Assembly (NCBI GenBank): GCA_004297165.1
Contig: SCUJ01000001.1
Location: forward strand, 1 to 64,000
From: Gammaproteobacteria bacterium
GTDB lineage: Bacteria; Pseudomonadota; Gammaproteobacteria; Eutrophobiales; Eutrophobiaceae
Direction: 5' to 3'
Length of the DNA stretch: 64,000 nucleotides
A program made the translations under genes and the position numbers. The notes below the pieces were generated by a model. That model saw only the letters and a program-made list of their open reading frames with translations, was not told the origin of the DNA and ran no database searches. Numbering within the stretch: the first letter of the stretch is position 1; each line of letters opens with the position of its first letter. Shown here one piece after another: positions 10,821 to 22,351 of the stretch.

Positions 10821-11177
10821 ATGGCCCGTATAGCAGGCATAAATATCCCCGATAACAAACATATCGTTATCGGACTTACATATATATATGGGATCGGCGA
10901 TACCCGATCCCGGAATATTTGCAAGGCCTCCGGCATCAATCCCGTGGCCAAGGTCAGGGAATTGAGCGAGGAAGAATTGGACCGGATCCGCAGCGCGATC
11001 AGCAAATACTCGCTGGAAGGCGACCTGCGTCGCGATGTCTCGATGAATATCAAGCGACTGATGGACCTTGGCACCACCCGCGGCATCCGGCACCGGCGCG
11101 GTTTGCCCGTGCGGGGCCAGCGCACCCGGACCAACGCACGGACCCGCAAGGGGCCGCGCCGCATGATCAAGAAATAG
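10821..11177 (+). CDS. rpsM: 30S ribosomal protein S13
   Basis: 118 residues. [20 protein letters not shown] opens the protein and the basic tail [20 protein letters not shown], which contacts P-site tRNA, is conserved. First gene of the alpha segment; 34 bp separate it from rpmJ. Confidence 0.98.
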   Translation: MARIAGINIPDNKHIVIGLTYIYGIGDTRSRNICKASGINPVAKVRELSEEELDRIRSAISKYSLEGDLRRDVSMNIKRLMDLGTTRGIRHRRGLPVRGQRTRTNARTRKGPRRMIKK

Positions 11178-11194
11178 GGCGGTAATCACAGCAT

Positions 11195-11584
11195 ATGGCA
11201 AAGGCAATCAGCAGGGTCAAGAAGAAGGTCAAGAAGACCGTCATCGATGGCGTGGCGCATGTCCATGCGTCATTCAACAATACCATCATCACGATCACCG
11301 ATCGTCAGGGCAACACCCTGGCGTGGGCGACCTCGGGCGGCAGCGGTTATCGCGGCTCTCGCAAGAGTACGCCCTTCGCGGCCCAGGTGGCGGCGCAAAA
11401 GGCCGGAGAGGCCGCCCAGGAGTGCGGCATGAAGAGCCTGGAAGTCTTTATCAAGGGACCGGGGCCGGGGCGGGAATCGGCGGTGCGCGCGCTCAATAAT
11501 ATCGGCATCAAGATCACCAATATAACCGATGTGACGCCTGTGCCGCACAATGGTTGCCGGCCCCCCAAACGGCGCCGGGTTTAG
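11195..11584 (+). CDS. rpsK: 30S ribosomal protein S11
   Basis: 129 residues. [20 protein letters not shown] and the C-terminal [16 protein letters not shown] are the family signatures. S11 lies on the platform of the 30S subunit near the Shine-Dalgarno helix. Confidence 0.98.
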   Translation: MAKAISRVKKKVKKTVIDGVAHVHASFNNTIITITDRQGNTLAWATSGGSGYRGSRKSTPFAAQVAAQKAGEAAQECGMKSLEVFIKGPGPGRESAVRALNNIGIKITNITDVTPVPHNGCRPPKRRRV

Positions 11585-11599
11585 AAGGGAGCATATATC

Positions 11600-12220
11600 A
11601 TGGCACGCTATCTTGGACCAAAATGCAAACTCAGCCGCCGCGAAGGAACGGACCTTTTCCTCAAGAGCCGGGCCAGGCCGCTGGAGTCGAAATGTCAGAT
11701 CGACAAACTCCCCGGAGTGCAGGGCACACGCCCGAAACGACTGTCGGACTACGCCACCCAGCTTCGGGAAAAACAGAAACTGCGCCGGATCTACGGAGTC
11801 CTGGAAAAACAGTTCCGCCGTTATTATCAGGAAGCCAACCGGCTGAAGGGCTCCACCGGCGAGAACCTGCTGAAACTGCTGGAATCCCGGCTCGATAACG
11901 TGGTCTACCGGATGGGTTTCGGTTGCACCCGGAACGAGGCGCGGCAGTTGGTGAGCCACAAGGCCATTTTGGTCAACGACAAGGCGGTCAACATCCCGTC
12001 GTACCAGGTCAAACCCGCGGACAGGATCACGGTGCGGGAGAAGAGCAAGAAACAGTTACGTATCCAGTACGCGCTTAGTGTTGCCGAGCAGTATGGACTG
12101 CCGGACTGGGTTGAGGTCAATACCAAGAAGATGGAGGGGATATTCAAGGCGGTTCCCGAACGTTCGGAACTCCTGCAGGATATCAACGAACAGCTGGTGG
12201 TGGAACTTTACTCGAAATAA
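11600..12220 (+). CDS. rpsD: 30S ribosomal protein S4
   Basis: 206 residues, as in E. coli. [19 protein letters not shown] opens the protein and an S4 RNA-binding domain covers roughly residues 95-160 ([25 protein letters not shown]). S4 nucleates 30S assembly and, in E. coli, represses the alpha operon by binding a pseudoknot upstream of rpsM. A GGGAGC ribosome binding site precedes the ATG. Confidence 0.98.
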   Translation: MARYLGPKCKLSRREGTDLFLKSRARPLESKCQIDKLPGVQGTRPKRLSDYATQLREKQKLRRIYGVLEKQFRRYYQEANRLKGSTGENLLKLLESRLDNVVYRMGFGCTRNEARQLVSHKAILVNDKAVNIPSYQVKPADRITVREKSKKQLRIQYALSVAEQYGLPDWVEVNTKKMEGIFKAVPERSELLQDINEQLVVELYSK

Positions 12221-12238
12221 GCAGCACAGGACAAACAC

Positions 12239-13258
12239 ATGCCATCTACATTCAGTGAATTATTAAAGCCGCGCCGGGTCGATGTCGAAAAGGTCAGCGA
12301 CACGTGCTCAAAAGTCACCATCGAACCGCTTAACCGCGGCTTCGGCCACACATTGGGCAATGCGCTGCGTCGCGTACTGCTTTCCTCCATGTCCGGCAGC
12401 GCCATAACCGAGGTATCAATCGAGGGCGTGCTGCATGAGTACACCACCATCGAAGGCGTGCAGGAGGATGTCACGGATGTCCTGCTGAATCTGAAGGGCG
12501 TCGCCATCATCATGCACAGCCGCGACGAGGCTACGCTGACCCTGAAGAAAAGCGGCCCGGGCGAGGTCCACGCGCGCGACATCACCCTCGATCATGACAT
12601 CGAGATCGCCAATCCGGATCACCTCATCGCCAACCTGACCAAGGCCGGCGAGTTGAACGTCACTATGAAGATCGAGAGGGGTCGCGGTTACCGGCCGGTC
12701 GTCATCGGCAGCGTCGAGGAGGAAACCCAGACCATCGGCAGGCTGAAACTGGATGCGTCATTCAGCCCGATCCGCCGGGTTTCCTATGACGTCCAGGCGG
12801 CCCGCGTCGAGCAACAGACCGACCTGGACAAACTCATCATCGAGATCGAAACCAACGGGACCATCGACCCGGAGAATGCCGTGCGGGAATCGGCCAGAAT
12901 CCTGCGCAATCAGTTATCCGTATTTGTGGATCTGGAGGCCGACGAATCCATTGAGACCGCCGCCAGCAGCGAACCGGAGATCGATCCGATCCTCCTGCGG
13001 CCGGTGGACGACCTCGAACTGACGGTCCGATCCGCGAACTGTCTCAAGGCGGAAAGCATCTACTATATCGGCGATCTCATCCAGCGCACCGAGGTGGAGT
13101 TGCTGAAGACGCCCAATCTGGGCAAGAAATCGCTGACTGAAATCAAGGATGTGCTGGCCTCGCGTGGCCTGTCACTCGGCATGAGGCTGGAGAACTGGCC
13201 GCCCGCGGGACTCTATGAGGACAAGGAAAAACCCCCTGCGTCATCGTTTAACAGATAA
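12239..13258 (+). CDS. rpoA: RNA polymerase alpha subunit
   Basis: 339 residues, about ten longer than in E. coli because of an extended C-terminal tail after residue 325. The N-terminal assembly domain has [19 protein letters not shown]. The C-terminal domain (about residues 255-325) has the helix-hairpin-helix residues [19 protein letters not shown] that contact UP elements and activators. It sits between rpsD and rplQ as usual. Confidence 0.98.
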   Translation: MPSTFSELLKPRRVDVEKVSDTCSKVTIEPLNRGFGHTLGNALRRVLLSSMSGSAITEVSIEGVLHEYTTIEGVQEDVTDVLLNLKGVAIIMHSRDEATLTLKKSGPGEVHARDITLDHDIEIANPDHLIANLTKAGELNVTMKIERGRGYRPVVIGSVEEETQTIGRLKLDASFSPIRRVSYDVQAARVEQQTDLDKLIIEIETNGTIDPENAVRESARILRNQLSVFVDLEADESIETAASSEPEIDPILLRPVDDLELTVRSANCLKAESIYYIGDLIQRTEVELLKTPNLGKKSLTEIKDVLASRGLSLGMRLENWPPAGLYEDKEKPPASSFNR

Positions 13259-13276
13259 ACCATCGGTTGGAAGACA

Positions 13277-13654
13277 ATGCGACACAGAAATAGCGGCAGG
13301 AAACTTAACCGCACAAGTTCCCACAAGAAGGTCATGCTTCGCAACATGGCGGTATCGTTGCTGCGGCATGAGTTGATCAAGACCACCCTGCCCAAGGCCA
13401 AGGAGCTTCGGCGCGTTGCCGAACCCTTGATCACGATGGCGAAGGCGGATTCCGTGGCCCTGCGCCGCCTGGCCTTTTCCCGTCTGCGGGACAAGGCGAT
13501 CATCACCAAACTGTTCGGCGAACTGGGCCCCCGCTATCGCGCGCGGCCGGGGGGATACTTGCGCATCCTGAAATGCGGTTATCGGGAAGGCGACAGCGCC
13601 CCAATGGCGATAGTCGAACTGGTGGACCGGCCGGCGGAGCAACAGGCCGAGTAG
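13277..13654 (+). CDS. rplQ: 50S ribosomal protein L17
   Basis: 125 residues. [20 protein letters not shown] and [22 protein letters not shown]-like residues in the first 45 positions are diagnostic. It is the last gene of the superoperon and is followed by a strong terminator at 13695-13722. Confidence 0.98.
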   Translation: MRHRNSGRKLNRTSSHKKVMLRNMAVSLLRHELIKTTLPKAKELRRVAEPLITMAKADSVALRRLAFSRLRDKAIITKLFGELGPRYRARPGGYLRILKCGYREGDSAPMAIVELVDRPAEQQAE

Positions 13655-13674
13655 AACCGGCGAACACAAACAAA

Positions 13675-13722
13675 CCCCTTCTAGAGGGGATAAGAAAACC
13701 GGGCAGCGCCCGGTTTTTTTTG
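13675..13722 (+). terminator. Rho-independent terminator after the alpha operon
   Basis: The main hairpin has AACCGGGC (from about 13697) pairing with GCCCGGTT around a 3-4 base loop, followed directly by a run of T residues to 13722. A smaller inverted repeat CCCCT/AGGGG (13675-13679 and 13685-13689) precedes it. It closes the tuf-to-rplQ transcript. Confidence 0.92.
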
Positions 13723-13800
13723 TCTGCGAGATTCAGCGTAACTGGGCATTAACATACCCCATTGCTTTTCAGATCGGGTCGATCCGGATAGACTCCGGGC

Positions 13801-14553
13801 ATGATCCTGCTGCTCTGCGATTACGGTCTCTCGGGACCGTACCTCGGCGAGGTGACCGCCGTAATCAAACGCCTGGCCCCGCGCGCCGAGGTCATCAACC
13901 TCTTCCCCGACCTGCCGCGCGGCGATATTAACGCCGCGGCCGTACTGCTGGCTGCCGTTACGGCCGATTACCCGCCCGACACGGTCTTATTCTGTGTGGT
14001 CGATCCCGGCGTGGGCACATTCAATGACCGGCCAACGATCCTGCGAATTGCCGAGCGCTGGTATGTGGGACCGGATAACGGGATCTTCGATCTGGTCGCC
14101 GGCCGGGCCGGCTGCTCGGAGTGCGAGGAGATCGTCTGGCGCCCCGCCCGTATATCGCGCAGTTTCCATGGTCGGGATCTGTATGCCCCGGTGTGCGCAG
14201 GGCTTGCGGACGGCAGGTTGCCGGAGACTATGCGTCGCGAATGGCGACGCCTGCATGTGCTCGAAGACGATCCAAGAGTAGTCGTCTATATCGACGGTTT
14301 CGGCAACGCCTTTACCGGCGTTCGTGCGCGGACGTTGCCGCAAGGGTGCAGCCTCCGCTGCGGCAGTCATGACGCCATCCGCCAGGCCGGCACCTTCGCC
14401 GATGTGCCCCGCGGCGGGGCGTTCTGGTATGAAAATTCCAGTGGTCTGGCGGAGATTGCGGTGAATCAGGGGAGCGCTGCGGAACAACTGAACATCAAGG
14501 TGGGCGATCGCGTGGAGATCATTTTTCCAGCAGCGAACGCAGGAGATCGTTGA
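13801..14553 (+). CDS. SAM hydroxide adenosyltransferase (SAM hydrolase, DUF62 family)
   Basis: 250 residues. Family members split S-adenosylmethionine to adenosine and methionine using water or hydroxide and are related to fluorinase and chlorinase. Visible motifs: VVDPGVGT near residue 66, [10 protein letters not shown] near 84, [13 protein letters not shown] near 120 and [11 protein letters not shown] near 164, followed by the small C-terminal beta domain. It stands alone after the ribosomal terminator, and its last 35 bp overlap the 3' end of gatB on the other strand. The physiological role of the family is unclear. Confidence 0.9.
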   Translation: MILLLCDYGLSGPYLGEVTAVIKRLAPRAEVINLFPDLPRGDINAAAVLLAAVTADYPPDTVLFCVVDPGVGTFNDRPTILRIAERWYVGPDNGIFDLVAGRAGCSECEEIVWRPARISRSFHGRDLYAPVCAGLADGRLPETMRREWRRLHVLEDDPRVVVYIDGFGNAFTGVRARTLPQGCSLRCGSHDAIRQAGTFADVPRGGAFWYENSSGLAEIAVNQGSAAEQLNIKVGDRVEIIFPAANAGDR

Positions 14554-15976
14554 CCTGCTGGGGATCGGCCTTCCCCCGCGATTTCTTCATCACCTGGCCC
14601 ACAAAATAGCCGATTAACTTGACGCGTTTCTCCGCAGGGCTGTTGCGATACTGCTCCGCCTGGGCGGGATTCGCGGCGACTGTCTCGGCGACCATGGCCG
14701 CGATCTCGCCGGTATCCGTCACTTGCCGCAGGCCGCGAGACTCGATGATGGCATCGGCCTCCAGATCGCTTTCCCACATAGCGTCGAAGACCTCCTTGCC
14801 GGCCTTGCCGGTGATGGTCCGGTCCCGGATCCGCAGGATCAAACCGGCGAGACGCGCGGCGTCAATGGGGCATTGTCCGATCCCGAGATTGTTACGATTC
14901 AATGCCGCCGTCAGTTCGCCCATGATCCAGTTGGCAGCGAGTTTCGCCTCGCCCGAGGCGGCTGCTACCGCAGCCTCGAAATAATCCGCAAGCTCCCGGG
15001 CGCCGGCTAATTGCTGGCTGTCGGCGGGTGACAGACCATAGTCGCGCAGGAAACGCCCGCAACGCGCATCGGGCAACTCCGGCAGGTCCCTCCGGATCGT
15101 CTCGATGGTCTCCGGATCCAGCTCCAGCGGCAGGAGATCGGGGTCCGGAAAATACCGGTAATCGTTGGCCTCTTCCTTGCTGCGCATGGGACGGGTCTCG
15201 TTCCGCTCCGGGTCATAGAGACGGGTCTCCTGGGTAATGGCCTGACCGACTTCCAGCAATTCCCGCTGTCGCTCGATCTCATGTTCGATCGCAAGCTCCG
15301 TGAAACGGAAGGAGTTGAGGTTCTTGGTCTCCGTGCGCGTGCCGAGGGTTGTGGAGCCCGCGGGACGCAGGGAGACATTGGCGTCGCAACGGAAGGATCC
15401 TTCCTGCATGTTGCCGTCGGAGATCCCGAGGTACCTGATCAGGGTGTGGACCTTGCGCATGCAGGCAACCGCCTCACGGGCGGAGCGCAGGTCCGGCGCG
15501 GTGACGATCTCGATGAGCGGGGTGCCGGCGCGGTTCAGGTCGATGCCGGACATGGCCTGGAAGGCATCGTGCACGGACTTGCCGGCATCCTCCTCGAGAT
15601 GGGCCCGGATAAGGTTGATGCGTTTTCTGGCGCCATCGTCCAACTCGATCTCGATGCCGCCACCGGAGACTATGGGGAGCTCGTACTGACTGATCTGGTA
15701 ACCCTTGGGCAGGTCGGGGTAAAAGTAGTTCTTGCGGGCGAACACGGAATGCCGGGCGATGGTTGCCCCCGCCGCGAGGCCGAATTTGACGGCCATCTTT
15801 ACAGCCTCGCCATTGATCGTCGGCAGGACCCCCGGCAGACCCAGATCGATGGCGCAGGCCTGGACGTTCGGCTCGGCGCCAAACGCCGTCGGAGCCCCGG
15901 AAAAGAGTTTGCTCCTGGTGGCGAGCTGCACGTGGATCTCCAGCCCGATGACGGTTTCCCACTGTCCCTGCCTCAT
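14519..15976 (-). CDS. gatB: Asp-tRNA(Asn)/Glu-tRNA(Gln) amidotransferase subunit B
   Basis: 485 residues, normal for GatB. It opens [20 protein letters not shown] and has the zinc-region and cradle motifs [16 protein letters not shown] and [13 protein letters not shown], with a C-terminal YqeY-like tail (about 340-485). GatB binds the misacylated tRNA and channels ammonia from GatA. Its start overlaps the gatA stop by 4 bp. Presence of gatCAB implies indirect synthesis of Gln-tRNA and/or Asn-tRNA in this organism. Confidence 0.97.
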   Translation of the reverse strand: MRQGQWETVIGLEIHVQLATRSKLFSGAPTAFGAEPNVQACAIDLGLPGVLPTINGEAVKMAVKFGLAAGATIARHSVFARKNYFYPDLPKGYQISQYELPIVSGGGIEIELDDGARKRINLIRAHLEEDAGKSVHDAFQAMSGIDLNRAGTPLIEIVTAPDLRSAREAVACMRKVHTLIRYLGISDGNMQEGSFRCDANVSLRPAGSTTLGTRTETKNLNSFRFTELAIEHEIERQRELLEVGQAITQETRLYDPERNETRPMRSKEEANDYRYFPDPDLLPLELDPETIETIRRDLPELPDARCGRFLRDYGLSPADSQQLAGARELADYFEAAVAAASGEAKLAANWIMGELTAALNRNNLGIGQCPIDAARLAGLILRIRDRTITGKAGKEVFDAMWESDLEADAIIESRGLRQVTDTGEIAAMVAETVAANPAQAEQYRNSPAEKRVKLIGYFVGQVMKKSRGKADPQQVNDLLRSLLEK

Positions 15977-17427
15977 GCGTAAGTCTCCGGGGCGGCCCGA
16001 TGCCAGTCTGTGGCGAGTTGATAACGGTGGGCGACATTGAGCAGGCGCGACTCGGCAAAGTAATCGCCGATGAGTTGGAGGCCGATCGGCAGCCGGTTGA
16101 GAAACCCGGCGGGAATGGAGATCGCCGGCAGACCCGCCAGATTCACCGCGACGGTATAGATATCGGAGAGATACATGCTGATCGGGTTGTCCGTTTTCTC
16201 GTGCAGCCGGAAGGCCGTGGATGGCGTGGTCGGACCCGCGATCACATCGACCTTGGCGAAGGCTTGGCGATAGTCGTCCCGGATCAGACGTCTTACCTTC
16301 TGGGCCTGCAGGTAGTAGGCGTCGTAATAGCCGGCGGAAAGGACATAGGCGCCGACCATGATCCGCCGTTTGACCTCGTCGCCGAAACCCTCACCGCGCG
16401 ACCGGCAGTAGAGGTCCATGAGATCCGCGGGATTCTCGCAGCGGTAACCGAAGCGGACGCCGTCATAGCGCGAGAGGTTGGAGGAACACTCCGCCATCGC
16501 CACCACGTAATAGACGGGGATGGCGAGCGCGGTATTCGGGAGATCGATATCCACGAGGGTGGCGCCGGATCTTTCCAGTTCCCGGACGGCGTCCATGATC
16601 AGACCGCCGATGGCGGGATCCAGGCGGGCATCGAAAAACTCCCGGGGTAGTCCAATCCGGATGCCGGAGAGATCCCGGTCGAGGTCTCGGGTGAAATCCT
16701 CGCCCGGTTGCGGGGCGGAGGTGGAATCCCGCGCATCCAGTCCGCAGATGGCGTTGAGGATCATGGCGGCGTCCTCGGCGGATCGGGTCATCGGTCCGCC
16801 CTGATCGAGGCTCGAGGCGAAGGCGATCATGCCGTAGCGGGAGACGCGGCCGTAACTCGGTTTGAGACCGGTGATGCCGCAAAGGGCCGCGGGCTGGCGA
16901 ATCGACCCGCCCGTGTCCGTCCCGGTCGCCGCCGGGACCATTCCGGCGGCGATGGCCGCGGCTGAACCGCCGGATGACCCGCCGGGGACGCGGCTTTCGT
17001 CCCAGGGGTTCCTGGCCGGTCCGTAGAAACTGTTTTCGGTCGAGGAGCCCATGGCAAACTCATCCATGTTGGTCTTCCCGATCATGACCATGCCGGCGTC
17101 CTTGAGTCTTGCCACCACGGTGGCGTCGTAAGGCGCGGTAAAGTTATCCAGCATCCGGGAGGCGCAGGTCGTGCGGATCCCCTCCGTACAGAAGATATCC
17201 TTGTGCGCAATCGGAATGCCTGTCAATGGACCGGCTTCGCCATGTTGCAGGCGATGGTCCGCCGCCCGGGCCTCCTTCAAGGCATGTTCCCCAGTCAGGG
17301 TGATGAAGGCATTGATTCCGGGATTGAAGCGTTCCGTGCGTTCCAGAAAGAATCGGGTCAGTTCCTGGCTGCTAATTTCCCTGCGCTGCAACAAATCCGA
17401 CAACGATTTCAAGGAGGTGCGATGCAT
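15973..17427 (-). CDS. gatA: Glutamyl/aspartyl-tRNA amidotransferase subunit A
   Basis: 484 residues, an amidase-signature enzyme that releases ammonia from glutamine. The catalytic Lys is in [10 protein letters not shown], and the cis-Ser and nucleophile Ser lie in the glycine/serine-rich segment [17 protein letters not shown] and the following [14 protein letters not shown] strong AAGGAGG-like site is not obvious on this strand. Middle gene of gatC-gatA-gatB. Confidence 0.97.
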   Translation of the reverse strand: MHRTSLKSLSDLLQRREISSQELTRFFLERTERFNPGINAFITLTGEHALKEARAADHRLQHGEAGPLTGIPIAHKDIFCTEGIRTTCASRMLDNFTAPYDATVVARLKDAGMVMIGKTNMDEFAMGSSTENSFYGPARNPWDESRVPGGSSGGSAAAIAAGMVPAATGTDTGGSIRQPAALCGITGLKPSYGRVSRYGMIAFASSLDQGGPMTRSAEDAAMILNAICGLDARDSTSAPQPGEDFTRDLDRDLSGIRIGLPREFFDARLDPAIGGLIMDAVRELERSGATLVDIDLPNTALAIPVYYVVAMAECSSNLSRYDGVRFGYRCENPADLMDLYCRSRGEGFGDEVKRRIMVGAYVLSAGYYDAYYLQAQKVRRLIRDDYRQAFAKVDVIAGPTTPSTAFRLHEKTDNPISMYLSDIYTVAVNLAGLPAISIPAGFLNRLPIGLQLIGDYFAESRLLNVAHRYQLATDWHRAAPETYA

Positions 17428-17481
17428 ATGTCCAGTTCAAACAGGGTGGAGGATAAGCGGGCTTCCTGCCCCGGATCGGGA

Positions 17482-17769
17482 TCATTCGATAACCTTGGGC
17501 ACCAGGTAATAACCGGCGGAGGTGGACGGGGCTATCGCCAGAAACTTGTCCCTCTGATCGGTTTCAGTGATCTTGTCTGCCCGCAGGCGCGCGCTGATTT
17601 CCAGCGGGTGGGCCAGGGGTTCGATGGTTGCGGCATCCACGCCGCGGATTGCCTCGATCATTTCCAGGATACGGGACAAGTCCCGGTTGTAAGCGGTCAA
17701 CTCGGATTCCCGCAAACCCAGTCTGGCGAGACGCGCGATGCCAGCTATCTGCTCATTTTCAAACGCCAT
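17482..17769 (-). CDS. gatC: Glutamyl/aspartyl-tRNA amidotransferase subunit C
   Basis: 95 residues. IAGIARLARLGLRESEL at residues 8-25 and the DAATIEPLAHPLE segment are typical of GatC, the small subunit that wraps around GatA and stabilises it. First gene of the operon, transcribed divergently from mreB; an AT-rich TATAAC element on this strand (17781-17786) could serve as the -10. Confidence 0.96.
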   Translation of the reverse strand: MAFENEQIAGIARLARLGLRESELTAYNRDLSRILEMIEAIRGVDAATIEPLAHPLEISARLRADKITETDQRDKFLAIAPSTSAGYYLVPKVIE

Positions 17770-18027
17770 GATCCGGTTCTGTTATAATGTTTTTTCAGAA
17801 AATTCATCATAACACACAGCTTGCCGAAAGCCTCCCCCATTGATAGAGTAACAAAGGTTATCCGGCGAGTTCGAGCGTACCTGAGATGGCGGATTTCCCG
17901 GTAAATTTTGCGCATCCGGTTCGGCGGATCGCAACCCTTCGCCGGTTCACCGAGCCCTCCGGATACACAGATCCGGCGACCATTCCCGAAAAGCGCAAGG
18001 GTTACATTGACCCACAGGAAGTAATAA

Positions 18028-19080
<1,053 letters not shown>

Positions 19081-19108
19081 GCGGACATCTGCCTCAGGAG
19101 AATCGCCT

Positions 19109-19975
19109 ATAAAAACACTCTTTCTCAAAAGCCCTTCCGCCAACTCCAGGATAATCTTCTTTGTCCTGGTATCCATCATCCTCATGTTTGTCGACCATCG
19201 CCAGGATCATCTGAAGGTGGTCCGGGAATTATTGTCCACGCTGGTCTACCCGGTGCAACTGGCGGTGAATCTGCCCATCAAGCTGGTGCGCGATCTGTCC
19301 GAATCGCTGATCTCGCGCAGGACACTCATGGCGGAAAACGCCCGTCTCAAGGAACAGGCGGATCTGCTCAACACCCGCTTGCAGCGCTTCGATGTGATCG
19401 AGGCGGAGAACCGGCGGCTGCGCGCCCTGCTCGGTTCCACCAACCGGGTCTCCGACAGGTTTCTGGCCGCGGAACTGTTGGCTGTCGAACTGGAGCCCTT
19501 CCGCCAACTGATCGAGATTAACAAGGGTAAACGCGACGGGGTTTTCGAGGGGCAACCGGTCGTGGACTCCGGCGGCATTATCGGACAGGTGGTGCATATG
19601 GGACAGTTTTCCAGCAAAGTGTTGCTCATCACGGACCCCAGCCATGCCGTACCAGTGCAGATCGATCGCAACGGCCTGCGCGCGATCGCGATCGGGACCG
19701 GCCGGAACGACGCCCTGTTACTCGAGCACCTGCCCAGCAATGCCGATGTCAAACAGGGGGACCTGGTGGTATCTTCGGGACTCGGGCACAAGTTTCCCCG
19801 GGGGTATCCGGTGGGGACGATCAGCGAGATCAGCTTCGAACCCGGGGATTCGTTCGCCAAGGTCACGCTGACACCGAGCGCGCGTCTGGCCCAGAATCGA
19901 GAGGTATTGTTGTTGTGGCCTTCAGGCGGCGAGGATGCAATGGAAGCCGACAGGCAAGAGGTCAGCGAGGAGTAA
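19109..19975 (+). CDS. mreC: Rod-shape protein MreC, probably started at ATA
   Basis: The first in-frame ATG (19184) falls after the transmembrane helix, so a protein begun there would lose its membrane anchor. Reading upstream, the frame stays open and encodes KTLFLKSPSANSRIIFFVLV, the expected MreC N-terminus, with no ATG, GTG or TTG. AGGAGA at 19096-19101 lies 7 bp before an ATA codon at 19109, giving 288 residues. The periplasmic part has a coiled coil (about residues 75-115) and the double beta-barrel MreC domain. MreC links MreB to PBP2. The identity is firm; the start is inferred. Confidence 0.85.
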   Translation: MKTLFLKSPSANSRIIFFVLVSIILMFVDHRQDHLKVVRELLSTLVYPVQLAVNLPIKLVRDLSESLISRRTLMAENARLKEQADLLNTRLQRFDVIEAENRRLRALLGSTNRVSDRFLAAELLAVELEPFRQLIEINKGKRDGVFEGQPVVDSGGIIGQVVHMGQFSSKVLLITDPSHAVPVQIDRNGLRAIAIGTGRNDALLLEHLPSNADVKQGDLVVSSGLGHKFPRGYPVGTISEISFEPGDSFAKVTLTPSARLAQNREVLLLWPSGGEDAMEADRQEVSEE

Positions 19976-19981
19976 TCGGGG

Positions 19982-20464
19982 ATGCCGCAGACTGGCAGGA
20001 TGTGGATCATCGCACTAAGTTTGGTGATAGCCCTTATGCTCACCGCGCTGCCGCTGCCGGAATGGGCGGTCAACTGGAGGCCGGCCTGGGTGGCGATGGT
20101 GCTGATCTATTGGTGCATGGCCCTGCCGGAGCGGGTCGGCATCGGCGTGAGCTGGATGCTGGGGGTGTTACTGGACGTCCAACAGGGAACGGTCCTGGGA
20201 CAGCATGCGCTGGGGCTCGCGTTAGTGGCTTACATCACCATCAAGTCGCATCAACGCCTGCGGGTCTTTCCGCTGTTCCAGCAGGCCCTGGTCGTTTGCG
20301 GTTACATACTGTTGTTTCAGTTCATCGTCCTGTGGATCAAAGGCATGCTCGGGATCCCCCCGCGACACTGGTCGTACTGGATGCCCGCTTTCAGCAGCAT
20401 GCTGCTGTGGCCCTGGATATTCATCGTCCTGCGGGACGTCAGAAGAAAATTCAAGATCCAGTAA
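19982..20464 (+). CDS. mreD: Rod-shape protein MreD
   Basis: 160 residues with about five hydrophobic segments, as expected for this inner-membrane partner of MreC. Recognition rests on size, topology (WIIALSLVIALMLTALPLPE at the start, polar short C-terminus with RDVRRKF) and position between mreC and mrdA. Confidence 0.93.
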   Translation: MPQTGRMWIIALSLVIALMLTALPLPEWAVNWRPAWVAMVLIYWCMALPERVGIGVSWMLGVLLDVQQGTVLGQHALGLALVAYITIKSHQRLRVFPLFQQALVVCGYILLFQFIVLWIKGMLGIPPRHWSYWMPAFSSMLLWPWIFIVLRDVRRKFKIQ

Positions 20465-20473
20465 CTTATCGGC

Positions 20474-22351
20474 ATGCCGCGGAACTACACCCTCAACGAT
20501 ACGAGGCGGGAATACCGGCAGGTTCGCGACAGAATCATCGTCGCGGGAGTAGTCATTTGTCTTCTGATCGCGAGCCTCCTGGCCAGGGTCACCTACCTCC
20601 AGGTTTTCAGACACGATCATTACACCACGCTGTCCCAGGACAATCGGGTCAAGATCCAGCCGCTTCCTCCCATGCGCGGCCTTATCTTCAGCCGCGATAA
20701 GGTCCTGCTCGCGGACAACCGGCCGTCATTCAACCTGGAGGTGGTGCCGGAACAGGTTAAGGACATGGAACAAGCGTTGCGGGATCTTGGCGCGCATGTC
20801 GAAATCGACGAATTGGATCTGGCGCGCTTTAGGACGGAGCTCGGCCGGCGCAGGCGTTTCGACAGCATCCCGCTGCGTTATAATCTGAGCGAGGAAGAAG
20901 TCGCAAATTTTTCCGTCAACCGCCATCGGTTCCCAGGAATCGACATCGTGGCGAGTCTGGATCGGTACTATCCGCTTGACGCCAATGTCGCTCATGTCAT
21001 CGGTTATGTCGGCATGATCGACGAACCCGAGCTGCAAACGCTGGATCCGGTCAACTATCGCGGCACGACACACGTCGGCAAACTTGGCATCGAGAAGGCG
21101 TATGAGGATCTGCTGCATGGCGCGGTGGGATACCAGCAGGTAGAGGTCAATGTGCAAGGCCGGGTCATCCGCGTGCTCGATCGGACTCCGCCGATCGCCG
21201 GTAAAAATATCACATTGACCCTGGATGTCTCCCTGCAGAATCTCGCCGTCGAATTGCTGGCGGACCGGCGGGGCGCTATCGTGGCCATCGACCCCAGGGA
21301 CGGCGGCGTACTCGCGCTCGTCAGCGCCCCCGGTTATGACCCCAACCTGTTTGTGCACGGCATCGATCCGGCCGATTACCGGGCTTTGCTCGCCTCTTCC
21401 GCCACGCCGCTGTTGAATCGCGCGCTGAAGGGGCGCTATCCGCCAGGCTCCACCATCAAACCATTTGTTGGCCTCGCGGCCCTCGTTAATGGATTACGGA
21501 CTCCGGAAATGGAGACCTGGTGCCCAGGTTGGTACCGTCTGCCCGGCAAGGAGCGCCGGTATCGAGACTGGAAAAAAGGCGGTCACGGCCACACGGATCT
21601 CGAAAACGCCATCGCCCAATCCTGCGATGTATATTTCTACAATCTGGCCGTCGAGATGGGGATCGATGCGTTCAGTCAGTCGCTGTGGAATTTCGGTTTC
21701 GGACATGCGACCGGCATCGATATCGGCGGCGAGTCACCGGGCCTGGTGCCCTCGCGCGAATGGAAAAAAAATACCCTGGGTCAGGCCTGGTATCCAGGGG
21801 AGATGGTAAATGTGGGGATCGGTCAGGGTTCCCTGCTGGTGACCCCTATTCAACTGGCCACGGCGGTCGCGATCCTTGCCAATCATGGCCGTGTAGTGAG
21901 GCCGCACCTGCTGGATGACGCCGTGAGCCCAGGGGCGTACCAGGGGCAATACTGGTTCAGCGACAAGCTGGCCACCCCGCTAGGTCAGACGCTCGAGCGG
22001 CATTATCAGGCGATTATCAAGGCCATGGGCGAAGTCGTCCAGGGACCGCGGGGCAGCGCCCGCGCCAGCGGCAAGGATGCGGCTTATCGTTACGCCGGAA
22101 AGACCGGCACCGCGCAGGTGATCGGCCTGCCGCAAGACGACGCGGCGAAGGAGGCAATGGAGATCGCCGCGGATCACCGTGACCATGCCTTGTTTATTGC
22201 CTTCGCCCCGCTTGAAAATCCGGCAATCGCGGTCGCGATCATCGTGGAGCATGGCGAGGGCGGGTCCACTACGGCGGCGCCGATTGCGCGCAAGCTGTTC
22301 GATCATTTTCTTTTGCCGGATCACAAACGGATGGCGGACAACGGTGGGTAA
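20474..22351 (+). CDS. mrdA: Penicillin-binding protein 2 (elongation transpeptidase)
   Basis: 625 residues: a short cytoplasmic start, one membrane helix (about 18-40), the PBP dimerisation domain, and the transpeptidase domain. The active-site motifs are STIK with nucleophile Ser326, SCD in IAQSCDVYF, and KTGTAQ near residue 542. It cross-links peptidoglycan during lateral growth together with RodA. It follows mreD by 9 bp and its stop overlaps the probable rodA start. Confidence 0.97.
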   Translation: MPRNYTLNDTRREYRQVRDRIIVAGVVICLLIASLLARVTYLQVFRHDHYTTLSQDNRVKIQPLPPMRGLIFSRDKVLLADNRPSFNLEVVPEQVKDMEQALRDLGAHVEIDELDLARFRTELGRRRRFDSIPLRYNLSEEEVANFSVNRHRFPGIDIVASLDRYYPLDANVAHVIGYVGMIDEPELQTLDPVNYRGTTHVGKLGIEKAYEDLLHGAVGYQQVEVNVQGRVIRVLDRTPPIAGKNITLTLDVSLQNLAVELLADRRGAIVAIDPRDGGVLALVSAPGYDPNLFVHGIDPADYRALLASSATPLLNRALKGRYPPGSTIKPFVGLAALVNGLRTPEMETWCPGWYRLPGKERRYRDWKKGGHGHTDLENAIAQSCDVYFYNLAVEMGIDAFSQSLWNFGFGHATGIDIGGESPGLVPSREWKKNTLGQAWYPGEMVNVGIGQGSLLVTPIQLATAVAILANHGRVVRPHLLDDAVSPGAYQGQYWFSDKLATPLGQTLERHYQAIIKAMGEVVQGPRGSARASGKDAAYRYAGKTGTAQVIGLPQDDAAKEAMEIAADHRDHALFIAFAPLENPAIAVAIIVEHGEGGSTTAAPIARKLFDHFLLPDHKRMADNGG

